NCBI GenBank assembly: GCA_937124545.1
Contig: CAKZKU010000071.1
Location: 1-47,538, forward strand
Reading direction: 5' to 3'
DNA from: an uncultured Microbacteriaceae bacterium
Lineage (GTDB): Bacteria; Actinomycetota; Actinomycetes; Actinomycetales; Microbacteriaceae
Length of the DNA: 47,538 nucleotides
This document shows positions 25,303 to 36,584 of the stretch, one piece after another (the stretch's first letter is position 1; each line of letters starts with the position of its first letter). The notes under the pieces were generated by a model that worked only from the letters and a program-made list of their open reading frames with translations, made no database searches and was not told the origin of the DNA. The position numbers were made by a program, and so were the translations under genes.

Positions 25303-27273
25303 CTAATCCGACTCCCGTAGCAGGGCATCAAGTCGATCTGGGTTGTCTACGACGACGCGCAGCACACCCGGCTGGTTTCGACTTCTGGCCACGGAAAGCT
25401 TCTGCCGGACGGCCCGAAGCTCCCGAGTGACTCGGGCGCCCTCAGCGTAGGAGAAGCGAGCAATCACTCGAATCCCACCATCAATGGCCACCGGCCCCAA
25501 AACATCTATCAGCCCGCCTGTTGCCTCCAGCGCTTCTTGTGCTGGCTTCACCACAGAAGCCGGCCCCGAGAGGCTTGCGATCCGTGTACTGGGGGGCATG
25601 CGCAGAACGTGGCGCTGATCAATTTCATGACGTAGGAGGGTCTCATAGCGACCGGACGAAACGGCCAGCGCTGGTTGCCCTGAAACATCAGTCAAGAAAC
25701 CCGTTCCGTCGTCAGCCAGCAACGCAATCGCGGATTCCCAGGCCTGGAGAGAGTCCTCGAGCGCACCGATGGATTCTCGAGAGAGCATCGCAGCCCCATC
25801 GAGCAGCAAAGCTGCTCGATAACCATGATCCGCCAGGGGCTCAGCCCCCCGCGTGGCGATGACCAGTGCGGGGGTGTTCGGCACCCGCGCTACCCGATGC
25901 TGCCCATCCGCTCGCACTAGAGGAACGCCCGGGAAAGATTTTCCAATGTCGGAGAGTGTCCGCTCAATGCCGTGCCCACGGGGAAGGAAGGATCCATGCC
26001 CGCAGAGAGCGCACCTCCAGGTGGTATCAGAGACACCGCACCATAAACAGGTGGGTTTACCGGCGCCCTGAGGCACTCGAAGCGGGCCGCTACAGCTTCG
26101 ACAAAAACTCTTCTCCCGGCACTCCGCACAGGAGACCCCGGGTGCAAAACCGGTTCGGAAGACTTGAACCAAAACAGGTCCGGTTTTGAGCGCCTCTTTG
26201 GCCCCGCGAAAGGCCTGGGACGGCAGTCGAGCGGGGGCGTGTTCTCCCCCATCACCCAACGCAAGTTCTGTGGGAATGACCTGCGCGCGATGACTGTTCG
26301 TGGGCGCAACCGCTTCGACATAACCCTGCTCCACCCACCGTGTGACGCTCAGGCTCGGTACGAGGCTCGCAAACACGACGGCGCACCCCTCCAAGCTGCC
26401 GCGGACGAGAGCAATGTCGCGGGTATGGGGATACGGTGCCAGTGGTTCGCAGTGGGATTCGTCACCGTCGTCGAGAACGACCACACCCGAAAGGTTGTGC
26501 ACCGGGGCATAGACCGCGTGCCGTGTGCCAATAACCACTCGCGCTCGCGGCTCTAGGCACTCAAGAAAGTTGCGGTAGCGCTCAGCGGGCGCAAGCTCAG
26601 CATGCAGCGACAGCAGTGCGCCCTCAGGCAGGGCGTCACGGAGGGGCTCTTCATACAACTCCATATGACGCCAGGTCGGGACGACCACGATCAAAGATTG
26701 CCCCGCCGCATAGGCGGTTTGCGCCAAGCGAGCGACGACCGCGCTGGAGCGCGGCAACCAGCGTCCGCGAGACCCGATTTCACCGCCGTGTGGGAGGTAT
26801 AACGCGGTTCGGCTGGAGGGCTTCAACATGGCGCCCCACGAGTCATCCGAGAACCCGTCGACCTCGGCCAGCGGCCCTGATAACGCCGGAGATGTTGGAT
26901 CCTCCCCGCGTTTGTCCCACCACTTCTTCTCTGTCCGTACATACCGTGGCGGGACAGCAAGACGGACGACATCGGACGTGCTGCCCGCTTGCCGCTCCGC
27001 TATGGCTTCGGCAAGGGCATAGATTTGTGGTGCAAGAAGCCCCACGGGCGACACAACTTCCGCAATTTCGGCGAGAGTACCGGTGTGATCGGTCGAGTCG
27101 CTCAGCCCAACAACGTACCCTTGCGCGGCAGTTTTTCGTTGGCGCAGTGGGACCTTAACCAACGAGCCCACCGCGACGTCGAGCGATTCGGGAATGGCGT
27201 AGTCAAAAGGGCGATCGAGCTGGGGCAACCTCGTATCGAGAATGACCTGCGCTATTCGCGTTTGTGGGCTCAC
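25303..27273 (-). CDS. priA: Primosomal protein N'-like, helicase motifs lost
   Basis: 656 residues. The N-terminal 3'-DNA-binding domain ([22 protein letters not shown]) is well conserved, as is the eight-cysteine zinc region (C382, C385, C391, C394, C409, C412, C421, C424). The ATPase signature is not: no GxTGSGKT Walker A loop is found before [19 protein letters not shown], and the DEEH box has become [12 protein letters not shown] (about 267-278). This matches the probable PriA proteins of Actinobacteria, thought unable to unwind DNA. It may act as a DNA- and protein-binding replication-restart scaffold; this is inference. The GTG start overlaps the metK stop (GTGA). Confidence 0.92.
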   Translation of the reverse strand: MSPQTRIAQVILDTRLPQLDRPFDYAIPESLDVAVGSLVKVPLRQRKTAAQGYVVGLSDSTDHTGTLAEIAEVVSPVGLLAPQIYALAEAIAERQAGSTSDVVRLAVPPRYVRTEKKWWDKRGEDPTSPALSGPLAEVDGFSDDSWGAMLKPSSRTALYLPHGGEIGSRGRWLPRSSAVVARLAQTAYAAGQSLIVVVPTWRHMELYEEPLRDALPEGALLSLHAELAPAERYRNFLECLEPRARVVIGTRHAVYAPVHNLSGVVVLDDGDESHCEPLAPYPHTRDIALVRGSLEGCAVVFASLVPSLSVTRWVEQGYVEAVAPTNSHRAQVIPTELALGDGGEHAPARLPSQAFRGAKEALKTGPVLVQVFRTGFAPGVSCAECREKSFCRSCSGPLRVPQGAGKPTCLWCGVSDTTWRCALCGHGSFLPRGHGIERTLSDIGKSFPGVPLVRADGQHRVARVPNTPALVIATRGAEPLADHGYRAALLLDGAAMLSRESIGALEDSLQAWESAIALLADDGTGFLTDVSGQPALAVSSGRYETLLRHEIDQRHVLRMPPSTRIASLSGPASVVKPAQEALEATGGLIDVLGPVAIDGGIRVIARFSYAEGARVTRELRAVRQKLSVARSRNQPGVLRVVVDNPDRLDALLRESD

Positions 27274-28454
27274 AATCCACTAGCTTGGCGCAATTCCTCC
27301 ACTCGGTTGAGTCGCTCCCACGGAAAGTCCACATCCGTTCGCCCAAAATGGCCATAAGCAGCTGTGGGAAGAAAAGGGGTATTCAGCAAATCAAGTTCCT
27401 CGATGATTGCACGCGGCCGTAAGTCGAACGTCGCGCTCACCGCGCGCTCGATTGCCTCGACGCTGACCTTCTCCGTCCCAAACGTTTCAACAAACACGCT
27501 CACCGGGTGGGCGGAACCGATCGCGTACGACACCTGCAATTCGATTTTGTCCGCGAGACCAGCCGCCACCGCGTTCTTAGCGACCCATCTCAGTGCGTAG
27601 GCCGCCGAGCGGTCAACTTTTGTTGGATCCTTCCCGCTGAAAGCTCCTCCCCCGTGCCGGGCCGCACCACCGTAGGTGTCAACGATAATTTTGCGTCCTG
27701 TCAGCCCTGCATCGCCATCTGGGCCGCCAGTGACGAAGTCACCGGAGGGATTAATCAGATACCGGGTGGTTGAGCTCTCAAGATCAACGAGGGCTAGCAC
27801 CGGGTCAATCACGTGCTCCGCGAGATCGCTGGCAATACGGTCGTGCTCAATACCGGGGTGGTGCTGGGTGGAAATCACCACCGTGTTCACCTCTACCGGC
27901 ATGCCATTTTCGAAGCCGATGGTGACCTGAGTTTTTCCATCCGGTCGTAGGTAATCGACCAAACCCGTTTTCCGGGCAACGGAGAGCTGTTGAGCGAGCC
28001 GGTGAGACAGCCATAGAGGAACAGGCATAAACGAGGGTGTCTCGTTGGTCGCGTAACCAAACATGATGCCTTGGTCACCTGCACCCAATGTGTCGTAGGG
28101 GTCGGTGGACTGTCCCCCGCGCGATTCCAGTGCAGTGTCTACCCCGGCCGCAATATCAGGCGACTGTTGGCCGAGCGACAAATGCCAATCAAAACCATCG
28201 GCATCTATGCCGAAGGACTGTTCGGTGTAACCAATGTCCCTCACCAGGTCACGCACAACCTTTTCGACATCAACCTCGGTGGTGGAGGTTACTTCGCCGG
28301 CGACGTGGATCATGTTCCCGGCGCTCAAGGATTCGATGGCACACCGTGACCCTTTGTCACCGCCCAAAAAAGCGTCCAAGAGTGCGTCGCTGATTTGGTC
28401 GCACATCTTGTCCGGGTGACCCTCAGTCACCGATTCGGAACTAAAAAACTTCAT
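27270..28454 (-). CDS. metK: S-adenosylmethionine synthase
   Basis: Makes S-adenosylmethionine from methionine and ATP. 394 residues: [32 protein letters not shown] and [20 protein letters not shown], the ATP- and metal-binding signatures. ATG at 28454 follows coaBC by 9 bases, with TAGGTAGGG just upstream acting as ribosome-binding site. Its product is the methyl donor for RsmB a few genes downstream. Confidence 0.98.
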   Translation of the reverse strand: MKFFSSESVTEGHPDKMCDQISDALLDAFLGGDKGSRCAIESLSAGNMIHVAGEVTSTTEVDVEKVVRDLVRDIGYTEQSFGIDADGFDWHLSLGQQSPDIAAGVDTALESRGGQSTDPYDTLGAGDQGIMFGYATNETPSFMPVPLWLSHRLAQQLSVARKTGLVDYLRPDGKTQVTIGFENGMPVEVNTVVISTQHHPGIEHDRIASDLAEHVIDPVLALVDLESSTTRYLINPSGDFVTGGPDGDAGLTGRKIIVDTYGGAARHGGGAFSGKDPTKVDRSAAYALRWVAKNAVAAGLADKIELQVSYAIGSAHPVSVFVETFGTEKVSVEAIERAVSATFDLRPRAIIEELDLLNTPFLPTAAYGHFGRTDVDFPWERLNRVEELRQASGL

Positions 28455-28463
28455 GAGCCCTAC

Positions 28464-29669
28464 CTATCGGTCGAGCAGAGCATCCAATATCTGCCCTGCC
28501 ACGGAATGTTTACTTCCGGTGACCGATTGTGACTGCGGGCTCGCATGATGAATCATTGTCACAATCGTTTCAACGTCCCCAAAGCCTAGCTGGTCGCCCA
28601 CCTGGTTCACACACATGACGTCGACGTTTTTAGCGCCTAATTTCTCGCGGGCAAGGGCGTCTCGCTGGTCACTCTCCACTGCCGTCTCCGCGGAGAACCC
28701 CACCAATAGTTGCCCGGGTGGCTTGCTAGCGCCCAACTCCGCGAGGATATCGGGGGCTCGGTGAAGTACCGGGGAAAATGTTTGGCCGAGTTCGGTCTTC
28801 TTCAGCTTTTCCTGAGAAGGCTCTGCGGCCACCCAATCCGCCACGGCCGCTGCCATGATGACCACATCAGAGGTTGGCGCGACCTGCTGCATGGCGTCCC
28901 GCATCGCAACCGCCGTCGGCGCGTGAATAACGGTCACGCCTGTCGGTAAGGGAACCTCGAGATTCGCAGCAACAAGAGTTACCTCTGCCCCGCGTGCGCG
29001 AGCAGCCCTCGCTAACTGAACCCCCATTTCACCGCTCGAGCGGTTTCCGATAAAGCGCACAGGATCTAGCGGTTCACGGGTTCCCCCGGCCGATATGACG
29101 ACTCGCTTTCCCGCTAGGGTTTGCGGCACCAGCACCGACTGGACAACTTCGGCGATGGCGTGGGGCTCGGACATGCGCCCTGCCCCGACATCCCCACCTG
29201 TAAGTTCCCCGGTCTCAGGCCCCACAACCGTGGCCCCTCGGGCAAGCAACGTGGCTATGTTTGCCCTCACGCTCGGGTGATCCCACATTTCTGTGTGCAT
29301 TGCCGGGGCAAGAACTAGGGGCGCCGAGCTTGCCAGCACCGTTGTCCCCAAAAGGTTTCCGGCCAAGCCGGCGGCGAGGGATGCGACAGTGTGGGCGGTG
29401 GCCGGCGCGATAACAATTACATCCGCGCTTTGCCCCAGTGCGACATGGCGGACGGCGGCAACGTCATCAAAGAGGTCGTCGGAAACCTCGTTCCGCGACA
29501 CCGCCTCCCAGGTCGGGCGGCCAACGAACTTGAGAGCCGACTCGGTCGGAACGACTGTCACATCAGCCCCAGATTTGACGAGCTCTCGCACTAAGGAAAC
29601 AGTCTTGTAGGCGGCGATTCCCCCAGCTACCCCGACAACGATGCGGGGAACACGAGCCACCTCGGGCAC
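28464..29669 (-). CDS. coaBC: Bifunctional PPC synthetase / PPC decarboxylase
   Basis: Makes 4'-phosphopantetheine from 4'-phosphopantothenate in two steps. Residues 1-185 are the flavin-dependent CoaC half, with GGIAAYK and the active-site H75 (VRHVALG). Residues about 190-401 are CoaB, with SAGGTREPLDPVRFIGNRSSG and a C-terminal CTP-binding region. Two CoaC positions are unusual relative to E. coli Dfp: the PxMNxxMW Asn is His125 (PAMHTEMW), and the lid cysteine 158 is Gly158 (LTGGDVGAGRM). I recall similar substitutions in mycobacterial CoaBC but cannot verify. Length 401 is normal. GTG at 29669 with AGGA six bases upstream; rpoZ ends 8 bases before. Confidence 0.95.
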   Translation of the reverse strand: MPEVARVPRIVVGVAGGIAAYKTVSLVRELVKSGADVTVVPTESALKFVGRPTWEAVSRNEVSDDLFDDVAAVRHVALGQSADVIVIAPATAHTVASLAAGLAGNLLGTTVLASSAPLVLAPAMHTEMWDHPSVRANIATLLARGATVVGPETGELTGGDVGAGRMSEPHAIAEVVQSVLVPQTLAGKRVVISAGGTREPLDPVRFIGNRSSGEMGVQLARAARARGAEVTLVAANLEVPLPTGVTVIHAPTAVAMRDAMQQVAPTSDVVIMAAAVADWVAAEPSQEKLKKTELGQTFSPVLHRAPDILAELGASKPPGQLLVGFSAETAVESDQRDALAREKLGAKNVDVMCVNQVGDQLGFGDVETIVTMIHHASPQSQSVTGSKHSVAGQILDALLDR

Positions 29670-29677
29670 TCAGGTTC

Positions 29678-29935
29678 CTAGGAGGCGTTGTGGTGGAGAA
29701 CGAGCTTGCCCTCGTTCACCTCGCGCAAGGCAATACTGAGAGACTTTTCTTCCACGGTGGAGGGCACCAGCGGACCGACGTGCTCGTAGATGCTGCCGTC
29801 ACCCAAGTCTGAGTAGTAGTCGTTGATCTGACGCGCACGCTTGGAGGCAAAAATCACCAACTGATACTTCGAGTCAACTTTGGTCAGCAGCTCATCAATG
29901 GGCGGCTTGATGATTCCATCGCGGTTGAACGACAT
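29678..29935 (-). CDS. rpoZ: RNA polymerase omega subunit
   Basis: 85 residues; helps assemble and stabilise the beta' subunit. The conserved core reads [20 protein letters not shown] then [14 protein letters not shown], the omega signature, followed by [15 protein letters not shown]. Of two adjacent starts, GTG at 29938 and ATG at 29935, I prefer the ATG because AAGGAG lies five bases before it. It follows gmk directly, as in mycobacteria. Confidence 0.96.
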   Translation of the reverse strand: MSFNRDGIIKPPIDELLTKVDSKYQLVIFASKRARQINDYYSDLGDGSIYEHVGPLVPSTVEEKSLSIALREVNEGKLVLHHNAS

Positions 29936-29937
29936 CA

Positions 29938-30846
29938 CTACTCCTTGAAATTTTTCGCCTCACGTGAGGCGCGGGCCAAGTCTACGATGCTTTGCCCTGC
30001 TTCCGCCACGTCGTGGTTTGTCACCAGAGCATCCCAGCGCTCCGCCGTCTTCAGTTCGCGCCGAGCAGTGCGCAAACGCAGCTTTTGCTCGCGGGTGTCC
30101 TCGGTTCCGCGCTCAGCCAGGCGACGTTCCAGTTCCTCGAAGCTTGGCGGGCCAACAAAAACCACCACTGCGTCTGGGATCTTCCGTTTTGCCCCCCTTG
30201 CGCCCTGAATATCAATCTCGAGGACCACGTTCACTCCCTGGTCAAGGAGGTCCTCCACCGGCGCTTGAGGGGTGCCGTAGCGATGGGTTCCATGCACCCA
30301 TGCCCATTCGAGCAGCTCCTCGTGCTTGACCAGCTCGTCGAACCGTGACGGCGACACAAAAAAATAATGCTCTCCTTCACGTTCGCCAATCCTGGGGGCA
30401 CGCGTGGTGGCCGAAACACTGAGAGCAAAATCCTCGTGATTTGCGAGAATCCACTTCGCAATCGTCCCTTTACCAACGCCACTAGGGCCAACGATGATCA
30501 CCAGTGCGCCGCGAAGATGGGCATAAAAGCGCCGGAAGAGTCGGACAACTTCCTTGCGGAGTGCCGCGCGCTGCAAAACTCGCAGGCCGCCAAGCGTCGC
30601 AGTGGGCAACACCCCAGCCCGATCGAGTGCCCGGCGGACTTTAGTTGCCCCCACCCCTGGGATGGAGGATAGGAAAGCCTGCACACGAAGCCCTGTCACA
30701 ACCGGGTCGTTGCTCGTCTCAGCAGAGTCGTAAAGCTCGAGGATATTCACGGTGCCGGCGGCAATTTGAGCTTTTACCGCCGCGCGCGCCCGACGTCTTT
30801 CAATGGCGCGGGCAGAGAGGCTGGCGGCATCAAAATCGACGTTCAC
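29938..30846 (-). CDS. gmk: mIHF domain fused to guanylate kinase
   Basis: 302 residues, about 100 longer than ordinary guanylate kinase. Residues 1-105 align by eye along their length with mycobacterial integration host factor: [16 protein letters not shown] helix, [17 protein letters not shown] helix-turn-helix, [16 protein letters not shown]. Residues about 113-302 are the kinase: P-loop GPSGVGKGT (120-128), [20 protein letters not shown] (GMP binding) and [15 protein letters not shown]. It phosphorylates GMP to GDP; the N-terminal part should bind DNA without sequence preference. In M. tuberculosis mihF and gmk are separate neighbouring genes. GTG at 30846 overlaps pyrF (GTGA). No stop or internal start with a strong ribosome-binding site at the junction was seen. 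Confidence 0.93.
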   Translation of the reverse strand: MNVDFDAASLSARAIERRRARAAVKAQIAAGTVNILELYDSAETSNDPVVTGLRVQAFLSSIPGVGATKVRRALDRAGVLPTATLGGLRVLQRAALRKEVVRLFRRFYAHLRGALVIIVGPSGVGKGTIAKWILANHEDFALSVSATTRAPRIGEREGEHYFFVSPSRFDELVKHEELLEWAWVHGTHRYGTPQAPVEDLLDQGVNVVLEIDIQGARGAKRKIPDAVVVFVGPPSFEELERRLAERGTEDTREQKLRLRTARRELKTAERWDALVTNHDVAEAGQSIVDLARASREAKNFKE

Positions 30847-31664
30847 AACCCGAGCTCCGACCGAGCGTGATGGATTCGGTCGACAAACCCATCAGCGCCA
30901 CCACTAACCAGCGAGCGGGCGGCGACAGGCAACAACCTTTCCGTGTGAGGGAAGAGTGATGACGCATCTGCCAGAGCTACACCCTGGGCACCAAAACCTG
31001 GCGCCAACACCGTCATGCCCGTTGCTGTAGCAAGGTCAAGGCCCAGCGCGTGCTGGTCAACAGTGGCGCCCACCACCACACCGTGCGTAGAGCGTGTGTC
31101 GGGGTGGAGAGAATGGAAGACCTCAAGCTCCGCGAATACCTGGCGGGCAACGGTGTCACCGCTCCGCCCCCGTGAGCTTTGAAGGTGGGACGCCTCGGGG
31201 TTGCTCGTTGCTGCAAGCACAAATATTCCTTTGTTGTGCTCTGCGGCAAGCTCTAACGCCGGCCTCAGCGCTCCCACCCCCAGATAGGGGCTGACGGTAA
31301 CCGCGTCAACCTCAAAATCAGCACCCGGAGTGAGCCAGGCTTGCGCGTAGGCGGCCATGGTGGTCCCGATATCCCCTCGTTTCGCATCACCAATGGAGTG
31401 CAATCCGCCACTGCGCAGGTCCGCGAGGAGTGCGGCCAAAGCCGTCATTCCAGCAATCCCGTGGCGCTCGAAAAGGGCAACTTGGGGTTTGACGACGCGC
31501 ACCCCGGCGGACCTCAGTTCCACTGCGATCTGGCCTACAAAGGACTGTAAACCTTCAGGTGAATCGGAGCAGCCCCAATCAGCGAGAACAGCGGGGTGAG
31601 GATCGACCCCCACACACAACTCCACCGAGCGTTTACCCCCGACAAAAAGATTCTGAAAAGTCAC
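30843..31664 (-). CDS. pyrF: Orotidine 5'-phosphate decarboxylase (type 2)
   Basis: Last step of UMP synthesis. 273 residues, the longer actinobacterial/archaeal-like type. VGVDPHP near the N-terminus and the catalytic [11 protein letters not shown] (Lys and Asp) mark the active site; GVVVGAT and APGFGAQG bind phosphate. Start ATG at 31664 overlaps the carB stop (ATGA). Confidence 0.96.
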   Translation of the reverse strand: MTFQNLFVGGKRSVELCVGVDPHPAVLADWGCSDSPEGLQSFVGQIAVELRSAGVRVVKPQVALFERHGIAGMTALAALLADLRSGGLHSIGDAKRGDIGTTMAAYAQAWLTPGADFEVDAVTVSPYLGVGALRPALELAAEHNKGIFVLAATSNPEASHLQSSRGRSGDTVARQVFAELEVFHSLHPDTRSTHGVVVGATVDQHALGLDLATATGMTVLAPGFGAQGVALADASSLFPHTERLLPVAARSLVSGGADGFVDRIHHARSELGL

Positions 31665-34600
31665 TGATTACGCGCCTTCTCGTAGTCCTGCAGGCTGGTG
31701 ACGCTGGGATTTTCTGGGCTGAATTCGAGAGAAGCCACCGCTGCGCCCAACTGGGCAATGGTGGTGAAAAGGGCCTTGTCCGCAGCCACTGTGGCCGTAC
31801 GGATTTCATAGCCGTCAGCTCGAGCGCTTCTGCCTCGCGGGGTGTTAATCACCATGTCGATCTCACCCGCATGGATCAGGTCGACGATGCTTGGTCCATC
31901 GCTGTCGGGGCCGACCTCGGTGTGCTTGCGGATAACCCTTGCCGGAATTCCGTAGCGCGCGAGGGTTTCAGCGGTCCCTTCGGTCGCAATCAGGGTGAAA
32001 CCGAGCTGCGACAGACGCAGAATGGGCAGAATGACCGACCTCTTGTCGCGATCGGCGACTGACACGAACACCGTTCCCGATCGCGGGACTCCGCCGTACG
32101 CAGCCTCCTGGCTCTTAGCAAAAGCCTCCGGGAAAGAGGGGGCGATGCCCATGACCTCTCCGGTAGAGCGCATCTCCGGGCCCAGGATCGAATCCACAAT
32201 GTCTCCTGCCGGCGTCCTGAAACGCTTGAAGGGCAACACAGCTTCCTTCACCGACACCGGGGACGAGGATGGAACGTGACGGCCATCCTGTTCAGGAAGG
32301 ACTCCCTGTTCAATGAGGTCTGCAATGCTGACACCTGCCATAACGAGAGCAGCGGCCCGGGCCAGCTGGATTCCCAGCGCTTTTGATACGAAGGGAACGG
32401 TGCGAGACGCGCGAGGGTTGGCTTCCAGCACGTAAAGGACCCCGGCGGCGACCGCAAATTGGACATTAATAAGACCGCGCACGCCGATCCCTCGAGCGAG
32501 TTTCTCCACGCCGCCACAGACCGCCTGCACCACTTCCCGACCCAGTGTCACTGGCGGGAGCGTGCACGAGGAATCACCCGAGTGGATGCCGGCTTCTTCG
32601 ATGTGCTCCATCACGCCACCGATGTAAAGGGTTTCGCCGTCGAAAACCGCGTCTACATCAATCTCCACAGCGTCATCAAGAAAACGGTCGACTAACAGCG
32701 GAGCGTCGGGCCCGACAATCGCGAACTCTTCGATCCGAGAGAAGTAGTCCTCGAGTGATGCTTGGTCGTAGACAATTTCCATTCCACGGCCACCGAGCAC
32801 ATAGCTGGGTCGAACCAATACGGGGAACCCAATGTCCGTGGCGATCTCAAGCGCCTCGCCCAAGTCTGTGGCCACACCGTTTCGTGGTGCCACCAATCCG
32901 GCCTGATCAAGGATGCGCGCAAAGGAACCACGCTCTTCGGCGGTGTCAATGGCCTCGGGTGTCGTGCCAAGAATCGGCACCCCAGCAGCCTTCAACCCCT
33001 CAGCCAAGCCCAGGGCGGTTTGTCCGCCGAGCTGGACGAGCACCCCGAGCATCTCCCCCGCGGCACTTTCTTGGTGGACAATTTCCAGAACATCCTCCAG
33101 GGTCAAAGGCTCAAAGTAGAGCCGATCACTGGTGTCGTAGTCCGTGGAGACCGTCTCCGGGTTGCAGTTGACCATGATGGTTTCGTAACCAGCCTCGCGG
33201 AGCGCAAAGGCGGCGTGCACACAGGAGTAGTCAAACTCGATACCCTGACCGATTCTGTTGGGCCCAGAGCCGAGAATCACCACTTTTTGGCGATCAGAAG
33301 GCACCACCTCGGAAACCTGGTCATAGCTCGAGTAGTGGTAGGGGGTTTTCGCCGGAAATTCCCCGGCACAGGTGTCGACCGTCTTGAACACAGGGCGGAT
33401 GCCCATGCCGTGCCGCAACGCACGCAGCTCCCCCTCAGTCATACCGCGCAGGGAAGCCATCTGAGCATCGGAAAGACCGTGTTGCTTCCCGTAGGTCATG
33501 AGCGCCGGGGTGAGCTCAGCTTCTGCGGCAATCTCTCCTGCAACCTCATTGATCAATTGGATTTGATCAAGGAACCACGGATCAATCCCTGTGGCCTCAT
33601 GCAATTGCTCCACAGTGGCGCCCTGCCTCAGTGCTTGCTGCACGGTGACAATTCGTCCATCCGTGGGGCGAATGGACTGGGCGATAAGTTCTTTGGCTTC
33701 GAGAGGCTGCTCACCCCAGTGGAAGGAGCTCCCCCGTTGCTCTAGAGAGCGGAGAGCCTTGTTCAGCGCCTGGGTAAAGTTTCGACCCAGGGCCATCGCC
33801 TCACCGACCGACTTCATCGTGGTCGTAAGAGTGCGATCAGCCAACGGGAACTTCTCAAACGCGAAGCGCGGAACCTTGACGACGACATAATCGAGAGTCG
33901 GCTCGAACGAAGCCGGGGTGACCCGGGTGATGTCGTTAGGAATCTCGTCTAGTCGATAACCGAGTGCCAGCTTTGCAGCGATCTTGGCAATTGGGAACCC
34001 GGTCGCCTTGGATGCCAAGGCTGAACTTCGGGATACCCGAGGGTTCATTTCGATAACAATGATGCGGCCAGTTTTCGGGTCAACCGCAAACTGAATATTG
34101 CAACCGCCGGTGTCCACCCCGACCGCGCGAATAATCGCGATTCCGATATCGCGAAGCTTTTGATATTCCCTGTCGGTCAGTGTCAAGGCAGGAGCCACCG
34201 TGATGGAGTCACCGGTGTGCACGCCCACAGGGTCAACATTTTCAATCGAGCACACGACCACCGTGTTGTCGGCGCCATCGCGCATCATCTCGAGTTCATA
34301 CTCTTTCCACCCGAGGATGGATTCCTCCAGCAGCACTTCGGTGGTGGGGCTGTTATGCAGCCCATCGCTCACCATCCGAATCAATTCAGGCTCGTCGTGG
34401 GCAAACCCTGAACCCAAACCGCCCATCGTGTACGAGGGTCGAATTACTAGCGGGTAGCCCAAATCCTCGGCAAACTTTTTCGCGTCCTCGACGGTGGTGG
34501 CGATGTGGCTACGGGCGACATCAGCGCCCGACTCCAACACGAGGTCCTTGAAGATCTGACGGTCCTCTCCGCGCTGAATGGCGTCGAAGTCGGCGCCGAT

Positions 34601-34945
34601 CAGCTCGATGCCGTACTTCTCGAGAATCCCCTCGGAGTGCAGCGCCATTGCCGCGTTGAGCGCGGTTTGTCCCCCAAGGGTCGGCAGAATCGCGTCCGGC
34701 TTCTCCTTTGCGATGATGGCTTCAAGAATCTCGGTGGTAATCGGCTCGATGTACGTCTGGTCCGCAAAACCGGGATCGGTCATGATGGTGGCGGGGTTCG
34801 AGTTCACCAGGATGACCCGAACGCCCTCCTCCCGGAGCACGCGGCACGCCTGGGTGCCGGAGTAGTCAAACTCGGCTGCCTGTCCAATGACAATCGGGCC
34901 GGACCCGATCACCAGCACACTCGAGATATCAGTGCGTTTTGGCAT
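31661..34945 (-). CDS. carB: Carbamoyl-phosphate synthase large subunit
   Basis: Makes carbamoyl phosphate from bicarbonate, ammonia delivered by CarA, and two ATP. 1094 residues with two homologous ATP-grasp halves: [17 protein letters not shown] and [18 protein letters not shown] in the first, [17 protein letters not shown] and [18 protein letters not shown] in the second. A C-terminal MGS-like allosteric domain (about 955-1094) is where UMP or ornithine act in other bacteria. It feeds both pyrimidine and arginine synthesis. ATG at 34945 lies 2 bases after the carA stop. Confidence 0.98.
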   Translation of the reverse strand: MPKRTDISSVLVIGSGPIVIGQAAEFDYSGTQACRVLREEGVRVILVNSNPATIMTDPGFADQTYIEPITTEILEAIIAKEKPDAILPTLGGQTALNAAMALHSEGILEKYGIELIGADFDAIQRGEDRQIFKDLVLESGADVARSHIATTVEDAKKFAEDLGYPLVIRPSYTMGGLGSGFAHDEPELIRMVSDGLHNSPTTEVLLEESILGWKEYELEMMRDGADNTVVVCSIENVDPVGVHTGDSITVAPALTLTDREYQKLRDIGIAIIRAVGVDTGGCNIQFAVDPKTGRIIVIEMNPRVSRSSALASKATGFPIAKIAAKLALGYRLDEIPNDITRVTPASFEPTLDYVVVKVPRFAFEKFPLADRTLTTTMKSVGEAMALGRNFTQALNKALRSLEQRGSSFHWGEQPLEAKELIAQSIRPTDGRIVTVQQALRQGATVEQLHEATGIDPWFLDQIQLINEVAGEIAAEAELTPALMTYGKQHGLSDAQMASLRGMTEGELRALRHGMGIRPVFKTVDTCAGEFPAKTPYHYSSYDQVSEVVPSDRQKVVILGSGPNRIGQGIEFDYSCVHAAFALREAGYETIMVNCNPETVSTDYDTSDRLYFEPLTLEDVLEIVHQESAAGEMLGVLVQLGGQTALGLAEGLKAAGVPILGTTPEAIDTAEERGSFARILDQAGLVAPRNGVATDLGEALEIATDIGFPVLVRPSYVLGGRGMEIVYDQASLEDYFSRIEEFAIVGPDAPLLVDRFLDDAVEIDVDAVFDGETLYIGGVMEHIEEAGIHSGDSSCTLPPVTLGREVVQAVCGGVEKLARGIGVRGLINVQFAVAAGVLYVLEANPRASRTVPFVSKALGIQLARAAALVMAGVSIADLIEQGVLPEQDGRHVPSSSPVSVKEAVLPFKRFRTPAGDIVDSILGPEMRSTGEVMGIAPSFPEAFAKSQEAAYGGVPRSGTVFVSVADRDKRSVILPILRLSQLGFTLIATEGTAETLARYGIPARVIRKHTEVGPDSDGPSIVDLIHAGEIDMVINTPRGRSARADGYEIRTATVAADKALFTTIAQLGAAVASLEFSPENPSVTSLQDYEKARNQ

Positions 34946-34947
34946 AC

Positions 34948-36093
34948 CTACACGCCACCCTTCGTGGTGCTGAGATGTTCGACTACAAGGTTCCGGAAGT
35001 CATCAAACAGATAATTCGCATCCCGGGGTCCCGCGGCGGCTTCCGGGTGGTACTGGACGGAAAATGCGGGAATGTCGAGTGCGCGCAGACCCTCGACCAC
35101 GTTGTCGTTCAAACTGAAATGACTCACTTCAACAGAGCCAAAGCCCGCGGGTGAGTCGATAACGCCTTCGAGTGGCGCATCGACCGCGAAGCCATGGTTC
35201 TGTGCCGTGATCTCCACCCTCCCCCGAGCCTTATCGAGAACGGGCTGGTTGATGCCCCGGTGACCGTATTTGAGTTTGTAGGTCCCAAGGCCCAACGCGC
35301 GGCCAAGGAGCTGGTTTCCGAAACAGATTCCAAAGAACGGGAGTCCGTGCCGCAGTGCCTCCTGAAGGACCGCGACTTGGTTATCGGAGGCCGCAGGGTC
35401 ACCGGGCCCGTTTGAGTAGAAAAGGGCAATCGGTTCTGTCGCAAGAATCTCCTGAAAGGTAGAGGACGCCGGAAGAATGTGGACCTGGAATCCCCGCGCC
35501 GCGAGTTCGCGCACCGTTGATTCTTTGATTCCCAGGTCGATGACCGCGAGAGTCCCCAACATCTCCGTCGTTGCCGGCACCACTCGAGCCTCAGAGACGC
35601 TCACGCGATCAGCCAGCGACTGCCCGGTCATCAGGGGTCCAGCTAGAACCTTCTCAAGCTGTGCGTCCGGAGACAATGCGTAGCCATCGCCACTGAAGAT
35701 TCCGCCTCTCATAACCCCGGCATCCCTCAGGACCAACGTAATGGCGCGCGTGTCAACGCCGGAGATCCCGACCACCTGATCGGAGAGAAGGTCCTCTTCG
35801 AGTGAGCGCTCGGATCGGAAGTTTGAGGGTCTCGGGGAGGGATCCCGCACGACGAAGCCTTCCACCCAGACCTGCCGAGATTCGGCATCCTCGTCGTTCA
35901 TCCCCGTGTTGCCAATATGAGGTGCCGTCATAACGACAATCTGTCCGGCATAACTGGGATCCGTCAGTGTCTCCTGATACCCGGTCATGCCTGTTGAGAA
36001 GACGACCTCCCCCACCCGGATGCCTTCCGTTCCCCAGGCATACCCCGGGAACCTAGACCCGTCTTCGAGCACTAAAACTGCTGGTGTTCTCAC
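34948..36093 (-). CDS. carA: Carbamoyl-phosphate synthase small subunit
   Basis: Glutaminase subunit that passes ammonia to CarB. 381 residues: N-terminal domain with [20 protein letters not shown], and a class I amidotransferase domain with the nucleophile Cys in [16 protein letters not shown] and His/Glu in [15 protein letters not shown] at 36093 overlaps the preceding stop (GTGA). Confidence 0.98.
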   Translation of the reverse strand: MRTPAVLVLEDGSRFPGYAWGTEGIRVGEVVFSTGMTGYQETLTDPSYAGQIVVMTAPHIGNTGMNDEDAESRQVWVEGFVVRDPSPRPSNFRSERSLEEDLLSDQVVGISGVDTRAITLVLRDAGVMRGGIFSGDGYALSPDAQLEKVLAGPLMTGQSLADRVSVSEARVVPATTEMLGTLAVIDLGIKESTVRELAARGFQVHILPASSTFQEILATEPIALFYSNGPGDPAASDNQVAVLQEALRHGLPFFGICFGNQLLGRALGLGTYKLKYGHRGINQPVLDKARGRVEITAQNHGFAVDAPLEGVIDSPAGFGSVEVSHFSLNDNVVEGLRALDIPAFSVQYHPEAAAGPRDANYLFDDFRNLVVEHLSTTKGGV

Positions 36094-36584
36094 TGCGTGT
36101 CAGCCCCTGACGCTTGGTTGATGGTGGACACAATTTGTTCGAGGTTGCTATCAACCATTCGGAAATAGCTTTCCACGCGATGGGGTCCCAACGACCACTG
36201 GACCATCAGTAGTCCGTCCGGCTCCACGCCCCTGTCAATGGTCCAAGTAGCTCGACCCGCCATTAGCGACGGCGAATAGGGCAACAGGAGGGCGTTCGCC
36301 CCGCGGGTTTCAAGCACGAGACCATCCGTGCTGAAACCAAGTGTTGCTTTTGCTCGATAGCTCAGCGGGCCCACCGCAACACGTTGAAGCGGGACACCCG
36401 CCTCCGAAGTCCCCACGTAGAGGCATTCCTGTCCATCGCGCACTTCTCGCTCCGGGTCAAACCACGTGAAAAACTCAGCCCAGTCTCGGTAGGAAGCTTT
36501 TCGGCGTCTCCAACCCCATGCCGCCCCGGAGAGAGCGAGTACGGCCAAGGCCACCATCAGTAGTCCCGAGAGCTCTTGTGTCAT
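36090..36584 (-). CDS. Membrane-anchored PH-like domain protein of the pyr operon
   Basis: 164 residues. One N-terminal helix (about 7-24) is followed by a basic stop-transfer WRRRK; the rest (about 35-155) is a soluble, beta-rich domain that I read as the PH-like domain found in this position in actinobacterial pyr operons (the Rv1382 position in M. tuberculosis). Function unknown. It sits between pyrC and carA with ATGA and GTGA overlaps on both sides, so its expression is locked to theirs. The topology (soluble part cytoplasmic) is predicted from the positive charges following the helix. Confidence 0.78.
   Translation of the reverse strand: MTQELSGLLMVALAVLALSGAAWGWRRRKASYRDWAEFFTWFDPEREVRDGQECLYVGTSEAGVPLQRVAVGPLSYRAKATLGFSTDGLVLETRGANALLLPYSPSLMAGRATWTIDRGVEPDGLLMVQWSLGPHRVESYFRMVDSNLEQIVSTINQASGADTQ

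Noticed and set aside
30843..30960. Possible frameshift or gene split between mIHF and guanylate kinase
   Set aside because: The frame is continuous through both domains with no stop, and no good internal start with a ribosome-binding site was found.
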